Origin: CAZAMP01 sp964486455
Lineage (GTDB): Bacteria; Eisenbacteria; RBG-16-71-46; CAZAMP01
DNA: 64,000 nt
Direction: 5' to 3'
Assembly: GCA_964486455.1 (NCBI GenBank)
Contig: CAZAMP010000010.1
Location: forward strand, 1-64,000
The notes beneath the pieces are model-generated. The model saw nothing but the letters and a program-made list of their open reading frames with translations. It made no database searches and was not told the DNA's origin. A program made the translations under genes and the position numbers. Shown in pieces: positions 33,504 to 42,195 of the stretch; positions within the stretch are counted from its first letter, which is position 1; every line of letters begins with the position of its first letter.

Positions 33504-34271
33504 TTAGGACCAGGATTCCAGCAGAGTGGGGAGCTCGCGAAGGTCTTGAAGCGTAATCGGTGGGTGTGACGCTCCGGGCGAATCCGCTTCCACGTCGTCC
33601 CCGCCGCGCACGAAATCGACGATAGATGGGCCCTTCTCCCTTGTGAGATGGACCGCGCGAAACCCCGCGGCGACCGCGCCTTCCACATCAAAGTGCAAAC
33701 TGTCACCGACGTGCACGCAATCCGTGGGCGCGACACCGGCGCGTTCGGCTGCGATTTCGAAGATCCGCTCGGCCGGCTTCTCGATTCCCTCCACCGCGGA
33801 GATCACGATCGGGTCAAAGTAGGGTGAGAGGCCACAATCGTCGAGCAATCGGGTGAGCCGGCGGTCCCAATTCGAGATGACGCCGCAACGCCACCCTTCG
33901 TTGCGCAGCGTGTCCAGAACGCCGAGCACCTCTTCATAGAGCACCCACGTCTCGGGAGCGCGAAAGATATCGTAGAGCTTCTCGAAAACGGGCTCGGGCG
34001 ACACATCGATGTCACCCACCTCGGCAACGCGTCTTACGAAGTGCGCCCACCATTCCCTTTCACCGCCCTTGAATGCACGGTATCGGTCCTCACCGGGCGT
34101 GACGTATTGCTCCATCTCCTGCCATACGTCGCGGAAGACAGGCATCAGCGCTTCGCTCGTGACATCAGCGCCGTATTCGTTGAACGCCTCCGCGTAGATT
34201 TCGGGGATAGTCTTGGTCGTCGTGATCAGCGTGTGGCCGATGTCGAAGAAGACGTACGGAAGTCGCTTCAA
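33504..34271 (-). CDS. HAD superfamily hydrolase
   Basis: 255 residues starting at a TTG (34271). Motif I is YVFFDIGHTLI (D-x-G-x-T; nucleophile Asp), motif II falls in GVISNWDRR, and motif III/IV in EKPAERIFEIAAERAG and CVHVGDSLHFDVEGAVAAG. The helical cap marks it as HAD subfamily IA. It is a phosphatase or dehalogenase of unknown substrate. It follows purF by 27 bases on the same strand. Confidence 0.9.
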   Translation of the reverse strand: MKRLPYVFFDIGHTLITTTKTIPEIYAEAFNEYGADVTSEALMPVFRDVWQEMEQYVTPGEDRYRAFKGGEREWWAHFVRRVAEVGDIDVSPEPVFEKLYDIFRAPETWVLYEEVLGVLDTLRNEGWRCGVISNWDRRLTRLLDDCGLSPYFDPIVISAVEGIEKPAERIFEIAAERAGVAPTDCVHVGDSLHFDVEGAVAAGFRAVHLTREKGPSIVDFVRGGDDVEADSPGASHPPITLQDLRELPTLLESWS

Positions 34272-34298
34272 AGGATGTGCTCGCCTTTCCGCATGATG

Positions 34299-35774
34299 TC
34301 AGACTCGTTCCACTTCGCCGCGGTCGAGCTCGATCGCCTGCTTTTGGTCATCCGTCAGCGGCTGAGGGTACTCGCCCGTGAAGCACGCGGCGCACTTCGG
34401 CCACGACGCGACCTCCGATAGGCCGTCTTGGGAGATATAGGTCAGTGAATCCACGCCGATTTCGTTCGCGACCTCGTCTTCGTACTCGCGCTGGCGCTCG
34501 ATCGTGAGCGCTCCGCGAAAGTCGAGGCCGAGATGGCGTCGCGCCAGCAACTCCTCGGGCATGGACATATCGATCCCGTAGTAGCACGGACTCAGGACGG
34601 GAGGGGAGTAGATGGCGAGATGAACCTCTTTCGGATTCTGCGCCCGTACGAGCGCGATGATGCTTCGGACCGTGTTTCCACGAACGATGCTGTCGTCGAT
34701 GATGAGCACACGCTTGTCTTCGATCTCGCACCGAATGGGATTAAGCTTCAGCCGTAGCGCGAGGCTGCGCGTCGGCTGGTCGGGCATGATAAACGTTCGA
34801 CCGAAGTAGCGGTTCTTGATAAAGCCCTCGCGGTGCGGCTTGCCGATTGCCTCAGCGAATGCGGTCGATGCGGGACGTGACGTGTCGGGGATCGGGATGA
34901 CCGTGTCCACCTCGAAACCGCGGGCCAGCCACTCCTCGGCCAGCCGGCGCCCGAGGGCGAGCCGGGTTTCGTACACGGTCCGTTCATCGAGGATCGAATC
35001 CGGCCGGGCGAAATAGATGTGCTCGAAGATGCAGGGGGCCTGCTGTTCGCTCTTCATCACTTCCCGGTGGATGGGTTCTTTGCCCTCCGGGAAAAAGATC
35101 ACCTCACCCGGCGCGACCTCACCCTGTGTCGAGTAGCCGAGCGCGTCGAGGGCGACGGATTCCGACGCGGCCATGAACGACCCGTTTCGCCGGCCCCAGA
35201 TGGCCGGGCGGATGCCCGTGGCGTCACGGAAGACAAAAAGTGTGTCCTGTCCGTCCAGGTTGGCGACACCCACCACGCTGAACGCGCCCGTCACCTTGGG
35301 GTACGTATGCTTGAGCGCGGTGACCGCGTCGTCGATCGTGTGATCCTTTGGGCGGATCTTCATGAGCCGATCCGCGAAGAGGCACATGACGGGCTCGATG
35401 TCGCACGTTGACAAGAGATGGATGCTGGAGTCCCTCAGAATCCTTTTCAGCGCACCGTAGTTCGTGATGTTGCCGTTGTGCGCCATGAGGACGCCGGGCT
35501 GGCGGTAGAAGAACGGCTGGGCGTCATCCTTCACCGGACGACCGAACGTCGGGTAGCGTGCGTGCCCGAGCCCGATCCGGCCCGTCAGCTTGTTGAGGTC
35601 CTCGTCGTGCAGCGCGTGCGGGACGGTTCCCATCGCTTTGATGACGGGAAAACTATCGCCGTCCTTGGTGGCGATGCCGGCCGAGTCCTGACCGCGGTGT
35701 TGAATGGTCTGAAGGGCTACGAAAATCTCGCGCGCCGCGCTCGGCACGCCGACAACGCCGACGAAGCCACACAT
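34299..35774 (-). CDS. purF: Amidophosphoribosyltransferase
   Basis: 491 residues. It catalyses the first committed step of purine synthesis, PRPP plus glutamine to phosphoribosylamine. The protein begins MCGFVGVVG, so Cys2 is the glutaminase nucleophile and no long propeptide is needed. Other marks: GRIGLGHARYPTFG, LMAHNGNITNY and the PRPP loop VLIIDDSIVRGNT. C-terminal cysteines (KCAACFTGEYP) fit a Bacillus-type Fe-S binding enzyme. Follows yqeY by 12 bases. Confidence 0.97.
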   Translation of the reverse strand: MCGFVGVVGVPSAAREIFVALQTIQHRGQDSAGIATKDGDSFPVIKAMGTVPHALHDEDLNKLTGRIGLGHARYPTFGRPVKDDAQPFFYRQPGVLMAHNGNITNYGALKRILRDSSIHLLSTCDIEPVMCLFADRLMKIRPKDHTIDDAVTALKHTYPKVTGAFSVVGVANLDGQDTLFVFRDATGIRPAIWGRRNGSFMAASESVALDALGYSTQGEVAPGEVIFFPEGKEPIHREVMKSEQQAPCIFEHIYFARPDSILDERTVYETRLALGRRLAEEWLARGFEVDTVIPIPDTSRPASTAFAEAIGKPHREGFIKNRYFGRTFIMPDQPTRSLALRLKLNPIRCEIEDKRVLIIDDSIVRGNTVRSIIALVRAQNPKEVHLAIYSPPVLSPCYYGIDMSMPEELLARRHLGLDFRGALTIERQREYEDEVANEIGVDSLTYISQDGLSEVASWPKCAACFTGEYPQPLTDDQKQAIELDRGEVERV

Positions 35775-35786
35775 GTTTTCTTTCCG

Positions 35787-36266
35787 CTACTCCGAGTCTT
35801 GCTCGGAGGAAGGAGTGAGTTCTTCCTCAACGATCCGACGCACCAGGCTCGGCTCGACCTCTCCCTTGTGCGTCTTCATGATCGCTCCCATGACCTGCCC
35901 GACGCGCTTGGGGTCCGACACCCCCATCTCGCTGATGGTGTTCTTCACGATGCCCCGAGTGGCTGCTTCATCGAGAAGCGACGGCAGGAACTCGGAAAGG
36001 TAGTCGATCTCGAACCGGAGTTCCTGGATCTGTCCCTTCCCCGCGTCGCCGGCCTTTTCGAACTCGGGGATCGCCTTCGTGAGCTGCTTGACGTAGGCGC
36101 CGACGATCTGTTGAACGACACCGTCGTCAAGCTCACCCGAGAAGTCCTTGGACATCCGATGTTCGGTGACCTTTGCTTTCACCATGCGGAGTGTCTGCAC
36201 GATGCGCTTGTCCCCGGACTTCATCGCGTTCTTGAGACGGGATTCCATCTCATCGAGCATTGACAT
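35787..36266 (-). CDS. GatB/YqeY domain-containing protein
   Basis: 159 residues from the ATG at 36266, which has GGAGG eight bases upstream. It matches YqeY throughout: LKNAMKSGDKRIVQTLRMVK, VQQIVGAYVKQLTKAIPEFE, FLPSLLDEAATRGIVKN and the end KRVGQVMGAIMKTHKGEVE. It resembles the C-terminal helical domain of the GatB amidotransferase subunit and may act in tRNA-related processes; its function is not settled. Confidence 0.94.
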   Translation of the reverse strand: MSMLDEMESRLKNAMKSGDKRIVQTLRMVKAKVTEHRMSKDFSGELDDGVVQQIVGAYVKQLTKAIPEFEKAGDAGKGQIQELRFEIDYLSEFLPSLLDEAATRGIVKNTISEMGVSDPKRVGQVMGAIMKTHKGEVEPSLVRRIVEEELTPSSEQDSE

Positions 36267-36401
36267 GCATGTTCCTCCAGAGAGGCATCCACTCAGCGGA
36301 AATCGAAACGCGAAGGGTATCACGTCGCGGCAGTCCCAGGAAGCGTCGTTGTTTGTCCCGCGTTTCGTGACTACACTGGCCGGCGTGGAGGATGAAACTC
36401 G

Positions 36402-37235
36402 ATGCGCTTCTCACCCAATTTGCGGCGGAAGCTCTCGGCGCTCCGCCGAACCGATACGGTGGCGGCCCGACCACCTGACGGGTGTCGTGCCGCCGTCAAA
36501 TCCGCGGATGCCGTGGCCCGACCGGCGCCAAGCCGGGCCCAAGCGCCTCCCGCGCCGTGGTTCGACGAGGAGGAGCTGTGGGCCATGGAGATGGAGTCCC
36601 TCACGACCCGGGAGGGGCCGATCGAGGTCCGCCGGCTGACCCTTCCGTTGCCCGGGATACCGCAGCTCCATCCCTATCAGTCGGCGGGCGATGAGGCGCT
36701 GACATGCGTGTTCTTCGATACCGAAACGCTCGGTCTCGGGTCTCAGCCGATTTTCATGGCGGGCTTTGCCTGGCTCGGTGCGAACTCGCTTGTCATCGAG
36801 CAGGTCTTTGCGCGCGACTATAGTCGAGAGGCGGCACTCCTCCGGAGGCTTTGCGACGTCTGGGAGCGCGCGGCCTTGGTCGTGACGTTCAATGGACGCT
36901 CGTACGACATTCCGCTCGCGAAGGATCGCGTGGTGCGACATCGACTTGGGCGGCTCGAGACGGTGCCCGATATCGATCTTTTACCGCTCGCCCGCCGTCG
37001 TTGGAGTCGGGACTTGCCTGACTGTCGGCTCACGACGCTCGAATTCCACCTGCTCGGCCGCGCCCGAACCGGTGACGTGCCGGGGGCGGAGATCCCGCCC
37101 CTCTATCATCGTTCGGTTCGCTCCGGGGACGTGGGTCTCCTTGCGCCCGTCTTCTACCACAACGCTCTGGATCTCATCACCATGGTAGAGCTATTGCCCC
37201 GATTGGTGTCTGAAGAGGAATCTTCGGCCGACTGA
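36402..37235 (+). CDS. RNase H-fold exonuclease (YprB/MrfB-like)
   Basis: 277 residues. After a ~90-residue basic N-terminus there is a DEDDh-type 3'-5' exonuclease fold: CVFFDTETLGLG (first acidic pair), VTFNGRSYDIPLAKDR (second), and HNALDLITMVELL at the end (last catalytic Asp). This is the YprB ribonuclease-H-like family. In B. subtilis YprB is MrfB, the partner of the helicase MrfA, and a clear mrfA is present at 25074. B. subtilis MrfB is longer, with TPR repeats that are missing here. Confidence 0.85.
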   Translation: MRFSPNLRRKLSALRRTDTVAARPPDGCRAAVKSADAVARPAPSRAQAPPAPWFDEEELWAMEMESLTTREGPIEVRRLTLPLPGIPQLHPYQSAGDEALTCVFFDTETLGLGSQPIFMAGFAWLGANSLVIEQVFARDYSREAALLRRLCDVWERAALVVTFNGRSYDIPLAKDRVVRHRLGRLETVPDIDLLPLARRRWSRDLPDCRLTTLEFHLLGRARTGDVPGAEIPPLYHRSVRSGDVGLLAPVFYHNALDLITMVELLPRLVSEEESSAD

Positions 37236-37296
37236 GACGGCCCCGCGCGTTTGTGGGTCGTCGAGGGTCGGGTGCCGGGTTGGGGTCTGGATAGAG

Positions 37297-37325
37297 CGAG
37301 GGGGGAGATGTAATCTCCCCCCTCG
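37297..37325. terminator. 13-bp perfect inverted repeat between convergent genes
   Basis: CGAGGGGGGAGAT (37297-37309), loop GTA, ATCTCCCCCCTCG (37313-37325), midway between the mrfB-like stop and the spoVG stop. A second perfect 7-bp repeat (GATCGGC/GCCGATC, 37332-37347) follows. It is the best candidate for a shared terminator although no T-run follows on either strand. Confidence 0.6.
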
Positions 37326-37379
37326 AAACCTGATCGGCAGGCCGATCGGCGGGTGGGTGCCGCCTATGTGAGGTGCCGC

Positions 37380-37742
37380 CTACGAGATGTTCCGTCCCTC
37401 CATGACATCGTAGTAGATATTCAGCACATTCTCTTCCAACCGCTTTCGGGTGGTCGAGTTTATGGGGTGCACGATGTCCTGGAAAGTGCCGTCGGATTTC
37501 TGACGGCTCGGCATGGCGACGAACAGTCTCTCGCGTCCTTCGATGATCTTGATTCCGCGGATGACGAAGCAACTGTTGAGCGTGATGCTCACAAAGGCCT
37601 TCAGCTTCTCTTCGCTTCTCGGAGACACCCGTACCTCAGAAATGGTAAGGCCGGTATCTGAAATCTGGAGGTCACACGATACCGTTCTTGTCCCCCCAAC
37701 CGATGTTGTCGGGCTACCGTGACGGTCCGGAGCGTCATGCAT
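37380..37742 (-). CDS. spoVG: SpoVG family regulator
   Basis: 120 residues; the SpoVG core begins near residue 32 with ISEVRVSPRSEEKLKAFVSI, then FVIRGIKIIEG, LFVAMPSRQKSDGTFQDIVH and PINSTTRKRLEENVLNIYY. SpoVG proteins bind nucleic acids and regulate division, envelope and virulence genes in Firmicutes and spirochaetes. The start at 37742 gives a ~28-residue N-terminal extension; it has AGGAG upstream. No in-frame ATG exists closer to the core. Confidence 0.93.
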   Translation of the reverse strand: MHDAPDRHGSPTTSVGGTRTVSCDLQISDTGLTISEVRVSPRSEEKLKAFVSITLNSCFVIRGIKIIEGRERLFVAMPSRQKSDGTFQDIVHPINSTTRKRLEENVLNIYYDVMEGRNIS

Positions 37743-37833
37743 GATGTGTTGTCTCCTCTCTCTCCCGGATCGGCCCCAGCGGAGACGGGGATTCCCCTCC
37801 TCCGCGATCCGGCTGCATCACGATCGCTGGCCT

Positions 37834-37863
37834 ATGTTACGCCAAATCTTAGAGTTAGGTCAA
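37834..37863 (-). promoter_or_regulatory. Probable spoVG promoter
   Basis: On the minus strand TTGACC (37863-37858), an 18-base spacer and TAACAT (37839-37834). Transcription would start near 37827, giving a leader of about 85 bases before the ATG at 37742. Confidence 0.5.
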
Positions 37864-38330
37864 CACCATTTTCCGATCCATTTCCTGCTCTTTTGGGGCC
37901 TCGGCGGTCGCCCCCGCACCGACGATTCTCGGACGACATTTGACGATAAGCCGACACCTAAGGGCTGTGCCTGGCGGCAGCTTCCGGCGTGGTAGGGAGT
38001 TGCGAAGTCCCCGAAAGCCCGACGTATGGCACATCACTTGCATGTGCGGTGAGATCGGGCCCGACGGGCCGAGTTCAAGGGGTGTCGGTGGCGTCTCGGG
38101 CGGTGGAGCGTCGCGGTATTGGGAGAGGCGCGATGAGCCACCGGGCCACGGGGAGACCTCCGCTTGACGAGGCGTGGCGCGACGCGTCGTCGTCTCACAA
38201 GGGGAGGGGCTAACCCGAGGTTGCTGCCGCGCCCTTTCGTGAAAGCTTCTGGGACGTGCGCTTCCGTCCCGGCCTCTGCTTCGCGTAAACTCCCGGGGGA
38301 CACGACGACTATGGTCCTTGGGAGAGAAGA
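37864..38330. other. Intergenic region, 467 bases, nothing recognised
   Basis: Divergent region between spoVG and the DRG-like GTPase. Several overlapping ORFs occur but none has a recognisable domain or a good start. A GGGAGAGAAG sequence just before 38331 is the Shine-Dalgarno of the GTPase gene. Confidence 0.4.
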
Positions 38331-39329
38331 ATGCCCGCGAACCTCACCCCTGAGTATCGTGATGCGGAAACGCGCTACCGCGAGGCGAAGACGCCGGAGG
38401 AAAAGGAAGAGTGTCTTCGCGAGATGCTACGTGTAATCCCGAAGCACAAGGGGACCGACAAGCTTCAAGCTGATCTCAAGCGCCGTCTGGCGAAGCTCCG
38501 CGGCGGCGGCAAGAAGAAGGCAACGCGACGGCATCCGGGTGAGTTCGTCGAAAAGGAAGGATCGAAGCAGGTCCTTCTGATCGGCGGACCGAACGCGGGG
38601 AAGTCAGCGCTCCTCGACGCGCTCACGAGCGCCCACCCCGAGGTGGCCCCGTATCCATTCACGACGACCCGCCTGTCACCCGGCATGATGCACTACGAGG
38701 ACATTCAGATCCAACTGGTGGATTCACCGGCCATATCGCGTGATTTCGCCCGCACGTGGATGTCGAATCAGCTCCGCGCATGCGATCTGCTGCTCTGGAT
38801 CGTGAGTCTGGGCAACGATGATGTCTTGACGGCGATCGAGGAGACACAGAGCGTCCTGGAGGAGTGGCATCTGGACTTGGTCCCCGCGGATCGCTTCGAG
38901 GAGACTGACGAACACAACGAGCCCGGCGCGCTGCGCACGCGGCCGGCGCTGCTTGTGGGCACTCACTCGGATGACGATGCGGCCGACGTGCGGGCCGAGC
39001 TTCTCATGGAGATCGTGGGTTCGGAATGGTCGTTGCTGCGGACGTCGCCGGTGACGGGCGATGGGCTGGATGGCCTTCGACAGCGAGTCTTCGACGAAGT
39101 TCACATCGTTCGCGTATACACGAAGGAGCCGGGAAAGAAGGCCGACATGAACTGCCCCTATGTTCTCGATGAGAACAGCACGGTCATGGATCTGGCCACG
39201 AAGATCCACAAGGACATCTCCGAGCAGCTGCGATTCGCTCGGATCTGGGGGAAGGACGCGTTCGACGGTCAGCACGTTCAGCGAGATCATGTCCTGTCGG
39301 ACGGGGACGTGGTCGAGCTCCATGCATGA
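38331..39329 (+). CDS. DRG/Obg-like GTPase with C-terminal TGS domain
   Basis: 332 residues. Helical charged N-terminus (~60 residues), then the G domain with G1 IGGPNAGKSALLDAL, G2 region YPFTTTRLSPG, G3 LVDSPAISRDF, and a variant G4 (VGTHSDD in place of NKxD). The last ~75 residues (VRVYTKEPGKKADMNCPYVL to VLSDGDVVELH) are a TGS domain as in DRG proteins, often linked to ribosome binding. First gene of a four-gene overlapping operon. Confidence 0.92.
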   Translation: MPANLTPEYRDAETRYREAKTPEEKEECLREMLRVIPKHKGTDKLQADLKRRLAKLRGGGKKKATRRHPGEFVEKEGSKQVLLIGGPNAGKSALLDALTSAHPEVAPYPFTTTRLSPGMMHYEDIQIQLVDSPAISRDFARTWMSNQLRACDLLLWIVSLGNDDVLTAIEETQSVLEEWHLDLVPADRFEETDEHNEPGALRTRPALLVGTHSDDDAADVRAELLMEIVGSEWSLLRTSPVTGDGLDGLRQRVFDEVHIVRVYTKEPGKKADMNCPYVLDENSTVMDLATKIHKDISEQLRFARIWGKDAFDGQHVQRDHVLSDGDVVELHA

Positions 39330-40591
39330 GAGAGGAAGACGTCGTGACCCGGCACTCTGACGTGGCGCGCCCGAACGCGGGCGCGTACAAATGCCCGAAA
39401 CTCCGCGCAATCGAGTCTTTCAGCGTCGATACCGATGACGGCGAGCGACTCGTCCTGAGGGATCCAACCGGGTACGTGGAAGAGACGGTGGCGTTGATAC
39501 CCGCGGCGGGCCTCCTGCTTCAGTTCTTCGATGGGGAGCGGTCCGCCGTGCAGATCGCCACGCGCGTCCAGCTGCAGTACAGCCTTCAGGTTACATCCGA
39601 TGCGATCGCCGAGCTTGCCCAGGGCCTGGACGAGCTGGGGTTTCTGGAATCCCCGGCGTTCGACGTGCGGCGACGGGCGATCAACGATGCCTATCGGCGC
39701 TCGGCGAAGCGCGAGGCGCGTTTCGCGGGCGAGAGCTATCCGGCAGAGCCCGACGAGCTGAAGGCGTTTCTTGCCGAGAGCTTCGAGCGGCTCGACCCGA
39801 TCGACGGCGACGAGATACCGGCCGGCATCGTTGCGCCCCACGTCGATCTGCGGGTGGCCGAAGCCGCCTACGGACATGCGTACCGCCGTTTCCTCGGCGC
39901 TCGGAGGCGCCCGGACGCTTTCGTGGTCGTGGGTACGGCACACGGGCCGATTGAAGGCTTCGTCGCCGCCAGCCACGTTCCCTACGATACTCCCTTGGGG
40001 CCCGTCCCGGTCGATCACGAGCTTCTCGATCGCGTGGCGGATCTCTATCCCGGCGACCTGTTCGCGGACGAGGCCGCGCATCGGACGGAGCACTCCGTGG
40101 AGTTCCAGGCGGTTTATTTGCGATACCTGTTCGGTGTCGACGTGCCGCCCATGCTCCCCGTCATCTCTAACTCGCTCGAGCGTTTCGCGGACGGACACGA
40201 TGACCCAGCCTGCAACCCACAGGTCGGTCGCTTCGTCGACGCCGTTCGTCGCGCGGCCGACGAGCAGAAGAAAAGCCTCTGCTTCGTGGCCGGAGCCGAT
40301 CTGGCGCATATCGGTCCGCGATTCTCCGATCCCGGTCCCGTGAACGCGGAGACGCTCCGGGATCTCGAAAAGCGTGATCGCGAGACCCTCGCGACCGTGG
40401 AAACCGGAGATGCGCAAGCGTTCTATCGCTCGGTCTGCGAAGACGGCAATGGGCGTCGAATCTGCGGGCTCGCGCCGGTATTCCTCACCATGCTCTGGGC
40501 CGACGGCCGGCACGCCAGGATCACGGACTACCGCCAGTGGGTCGAACAGGGCTCTTGCGTGAGCTTCGCCGCGGCGGAGTTCGATGCCTGA
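39326..40591 (+). CDS. MEMO1 family (AmmeMemoRadiSam system protein B) with extra N-terminal domain
   Basis: 421 residues. The C-terminal ~290 residues are a MEMO-type fold, related to class III extradiol dioxygenases: GIVAPHVDLRVAEAAYGHAY, VVVGTAHGPIEGFVA, HRTEHSVEFQAVYLRYLFG and CFVAGADLAHIGPRFSDPG hold the conserved His and Asp residues. The first ~110 residues form a separate small domain with FFDGERSAVQIATRVQLQY, reminiscent of a winged-helix/PqqD-like unit. ATGA overlap with the GTPase gene. The usual AMMECR1 and radical-SAM partners are absent from the window. Confidence 0.9.
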   Translation: MREEDVVTRHSDVARPNAGAYKCPKLRAIESFSVDTDDGERLVLRDPTGYVEETVALIPAAGLLLQFFDGERSAVQIATRVQLQYSLQVTSDAIAELAQGLDELGFLESPAFDVRRRAINDAYRRSAKREARFAGESYPAEPDELKAFLAESFERLDPIDGDEIPAGIVAPHVDLRVAEAAYGHAYRRFLGARRRPDAFVVVGTAHGPIEGFVAASHVPYDTPLGPVPVDHELLDRVADLYPGDLFADEAAHRTEHSVEFQAVYLRYLFGVDVPPMLPVISNSLERFADGHDDPACNPQVGRFVDAVRRAADEQKKSLCFVAGADLAHIGPRFSDPGPVNAETLRDLEKRDRETLATVETGDAQAFYRSVCEDGNGRRICGLAPVFLTMLWADGRHARITDYRQWVEQGSCVSFAAAEFDA

Positions 40592-41027
40592 GCGGCGGGC
40601 CTGGTACGCGGACGGACTTCGGTTCACGTGCACGAAGAGCGCAAAGTGCTGTCGCAATCACGGCGACTATGATCACGTCTACTTCACCAAGGCCGAAGAG
40701 CGGGCGCTCGCGCGTCATTTCGGGACCACGCTTCGCGATCTCCGGCGTCGCTACATCCGCATTCAGGACGGGTATCGCGTCGCGCGTGCGCGCGGAGATG
40801 GCTGTATCTTTCTTAGCGACGGGGAATGCTCGATCTATGACGTTCGCCCGGTGCCGTGCCGCACGTGGCCGTTCTGGCCCGAACTCCTGCGACGCGCGGC
40901 ATGGGAGCGGGACGTGTTGAGCTTCTGCCCCGGCGCTGGGATCGGAGAGCTGCATTCCCCGAGCGAGGTCCGGCGGGCGCTTCGCTTGAAGCGCAGCCAC
41001 GACCGCGAACTGGAGGCCGATCGGTGA
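40584..41027 (+). CDS. YkgJ family cysteine cluster protein
   Basis: 147 residues with the conserved metal-binding cysteines of the YkgJ/UPF0153 family: FTCTKSAKCCRNHG near the start, GCIFLSDGECSIYDVRPVPC then RTWPFWP, and a late FCPGAG. Such proteins probably bind Fe-S or zinc; function unknown. It overlaps the MEMO gene by eight bases and queG by four. Confidence 0.92.
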   Translation: MPERRAWYADGLRFTCTKSAKCCRNHGDYDHVYFTKAEERALARHFGTTLRDLRRRYIRIQDGYRVARARGDGCIFLSDGECSIYDVRPVPCRTWPFWPELLRRAAWERDVLSFCPGAGIGELHSPSEVRRALRLKRSHDRELEADR

Positions 41028-41962
41028 CGGTTTCGGCGGAGAGACTGAAGGCCGAGATTGCGATCCGGGCCCGGAATCTCGGGTTCGATCAGTTCGGTGT
41101 CGCGGAGGCAACGCCACTCGTCGACGAGCGCGAACGACTGCGCGAATGGCTTCGCCACGGCAATCACGCCACGATGACCTACATCGAGCGTCTCGAGACC
41201 GAGCGGATCGACCCCGGAGCGCTGCTCGAGGGGGCGAAGAGCGTTCTCTGCTTCGCGAGTAACTACTACCATCCGGATCCCCCCGGCCGCTCCGACGTGC
41301 ACATTGCCCGCTACGCACGCGGTCGCGACTATCATCGCGTGCTCAGGTCGAAACTGAAGTCGATCGCGGCGCTCATCACCTCCCGATATCCGGACGCCGC
41401 CACGCGGATCTGTGTCGATACGGCACCCATCCTGGAGAAGGCGTGGGCGGAGCGGGCCGGCATCGGATGGCGCGGCAAGCACTCCAACCTGGTTTCTCGG
41501 ACGCGAGGATCCTGGATGTTCCTCGGAGAGATGCTCACCACCGTTGCCCTGCCACCGGATCGTCCCCATCAGGACTTCTGTGGCGAGTGCCGGAAATGCC
41601 TCGACGCGTGTCCGACCGACGCATTCCCGCGCCCGTACGTTCTCGACGCGCGCCGCTGCATTTCGTACCTGACGATCGAACACAAGGGAGCGTTCGAGCC
41701 GGGGGAGGGCGAGCGGATCGGCGGCCTTTTGTTCGGCTGCGATGTGTGCCTCGAGGTGTGTCCCTGGAACAGGTTCCAGCAACGGAGCGGCGAGGCGGAC
41801 TTTGCGCCGCGTGAGGCGGTTACGTCGCTCGGGGCGAGGCAGTGGCGTGACATCGACGACGACACCGGCGACACGATTCTGAGCGGCAGCGCGATGCGTC
41901 GCGCCGGGCTCGGGGGGCTCCGGCGAAACGCCCGACAGATCCTCAAAAACCACAAGGAGTAA
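41024..41962 (+). CDS. queG: Epoxyqueuosine reductase
   Basis: 312 residues from a GTG that overlaps the ykgJ-family stop. It catalyses the last step of queuosine formation in tRNA, a cobalamin- and Fe-S-dependent reduction. Signatures: IRARNLGFDQFGVAEA, RYARGRDYHRVLRSKL, WAERAGIGWRGKHSNLV and two ferredoxin clusters, CGECRKCLDACPTDAF and CDVCLEVCPWNRF, plus RCISYLTIEHKG. The C-terminal HEAT-like domain of some homologues is absent. Confidence 0.96.
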   Translation: MTVSAERLKAEIAIRARNLGFDQFGVAEATPLVDERERLREWLRHGNHATMTYIERLETERIDPGALLEGAKSVLCFASNYYHPDPPGRSDVHIARYARGRDYHRVLRSKLKSIAALITSRYPDAATRICVDTAPILEKAWAERAGIGWRGKHSNLVSRTRGSWMFLGEMLTTVALPPDRPHQDFCGECRKCLDACPTDAFPRPYVLDARRCISYLTIEHKGAFEPGEGERIGGLLFGCDVCLEVCPWNRFQQRSGEADFAPREAVTSLGARQWRDIDDDTGDTILSGSAMRRAGLGGLRRNARQILKNHKE

Positions 41963-42032
41963 GGGCGGTCAATCCCACTCAGAATGCGGCTTGACCTCTG
42001 ACATGGGCCTACCTATAGTTTTGCTCACCGGT

Positions 42033-42080
42033 GTTCTCCAATAGGAGAACTGAAGGGGGGCGTGAGCCCCTTTCTCTCTT
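42033..42080 (+). terminator. Tandem hairpins downstream of queG
   Basis: A perfect 7-bp hairpin (GTTCTCC/GGAGAAC, 42033-42050, loop AATA) is followed after two bases by a second (AAGGGG at 42053-42058 with CCCCTT at 42067-42072) and a T-rich tail to 42080. The second is a plausible terminator of the GTPase-queG operon; the first may be part of the same structure. Confidence 0.6.
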
Positions 42081-42195
42081 GAATATCTATCGCCTGCTCC
42101 TCTTTTTAGCAGACGCCGATCCATGGGCGGGGAGTGCAGGCACCGCTGCCGCAGGCATGAAGCGCTGTCGGGGGAAAGTGATGGGAGGGCCCGGC

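Noticed and set aside
42033..42195. Possible riboswitch in the hairpin-rich leader before the 42196 lipoprotein
   Set aside because: No conserved core of c-di-GMP, preQ1, cobalamin or SAM riboswitches is visible; the hairpins fit a terminator for queG.
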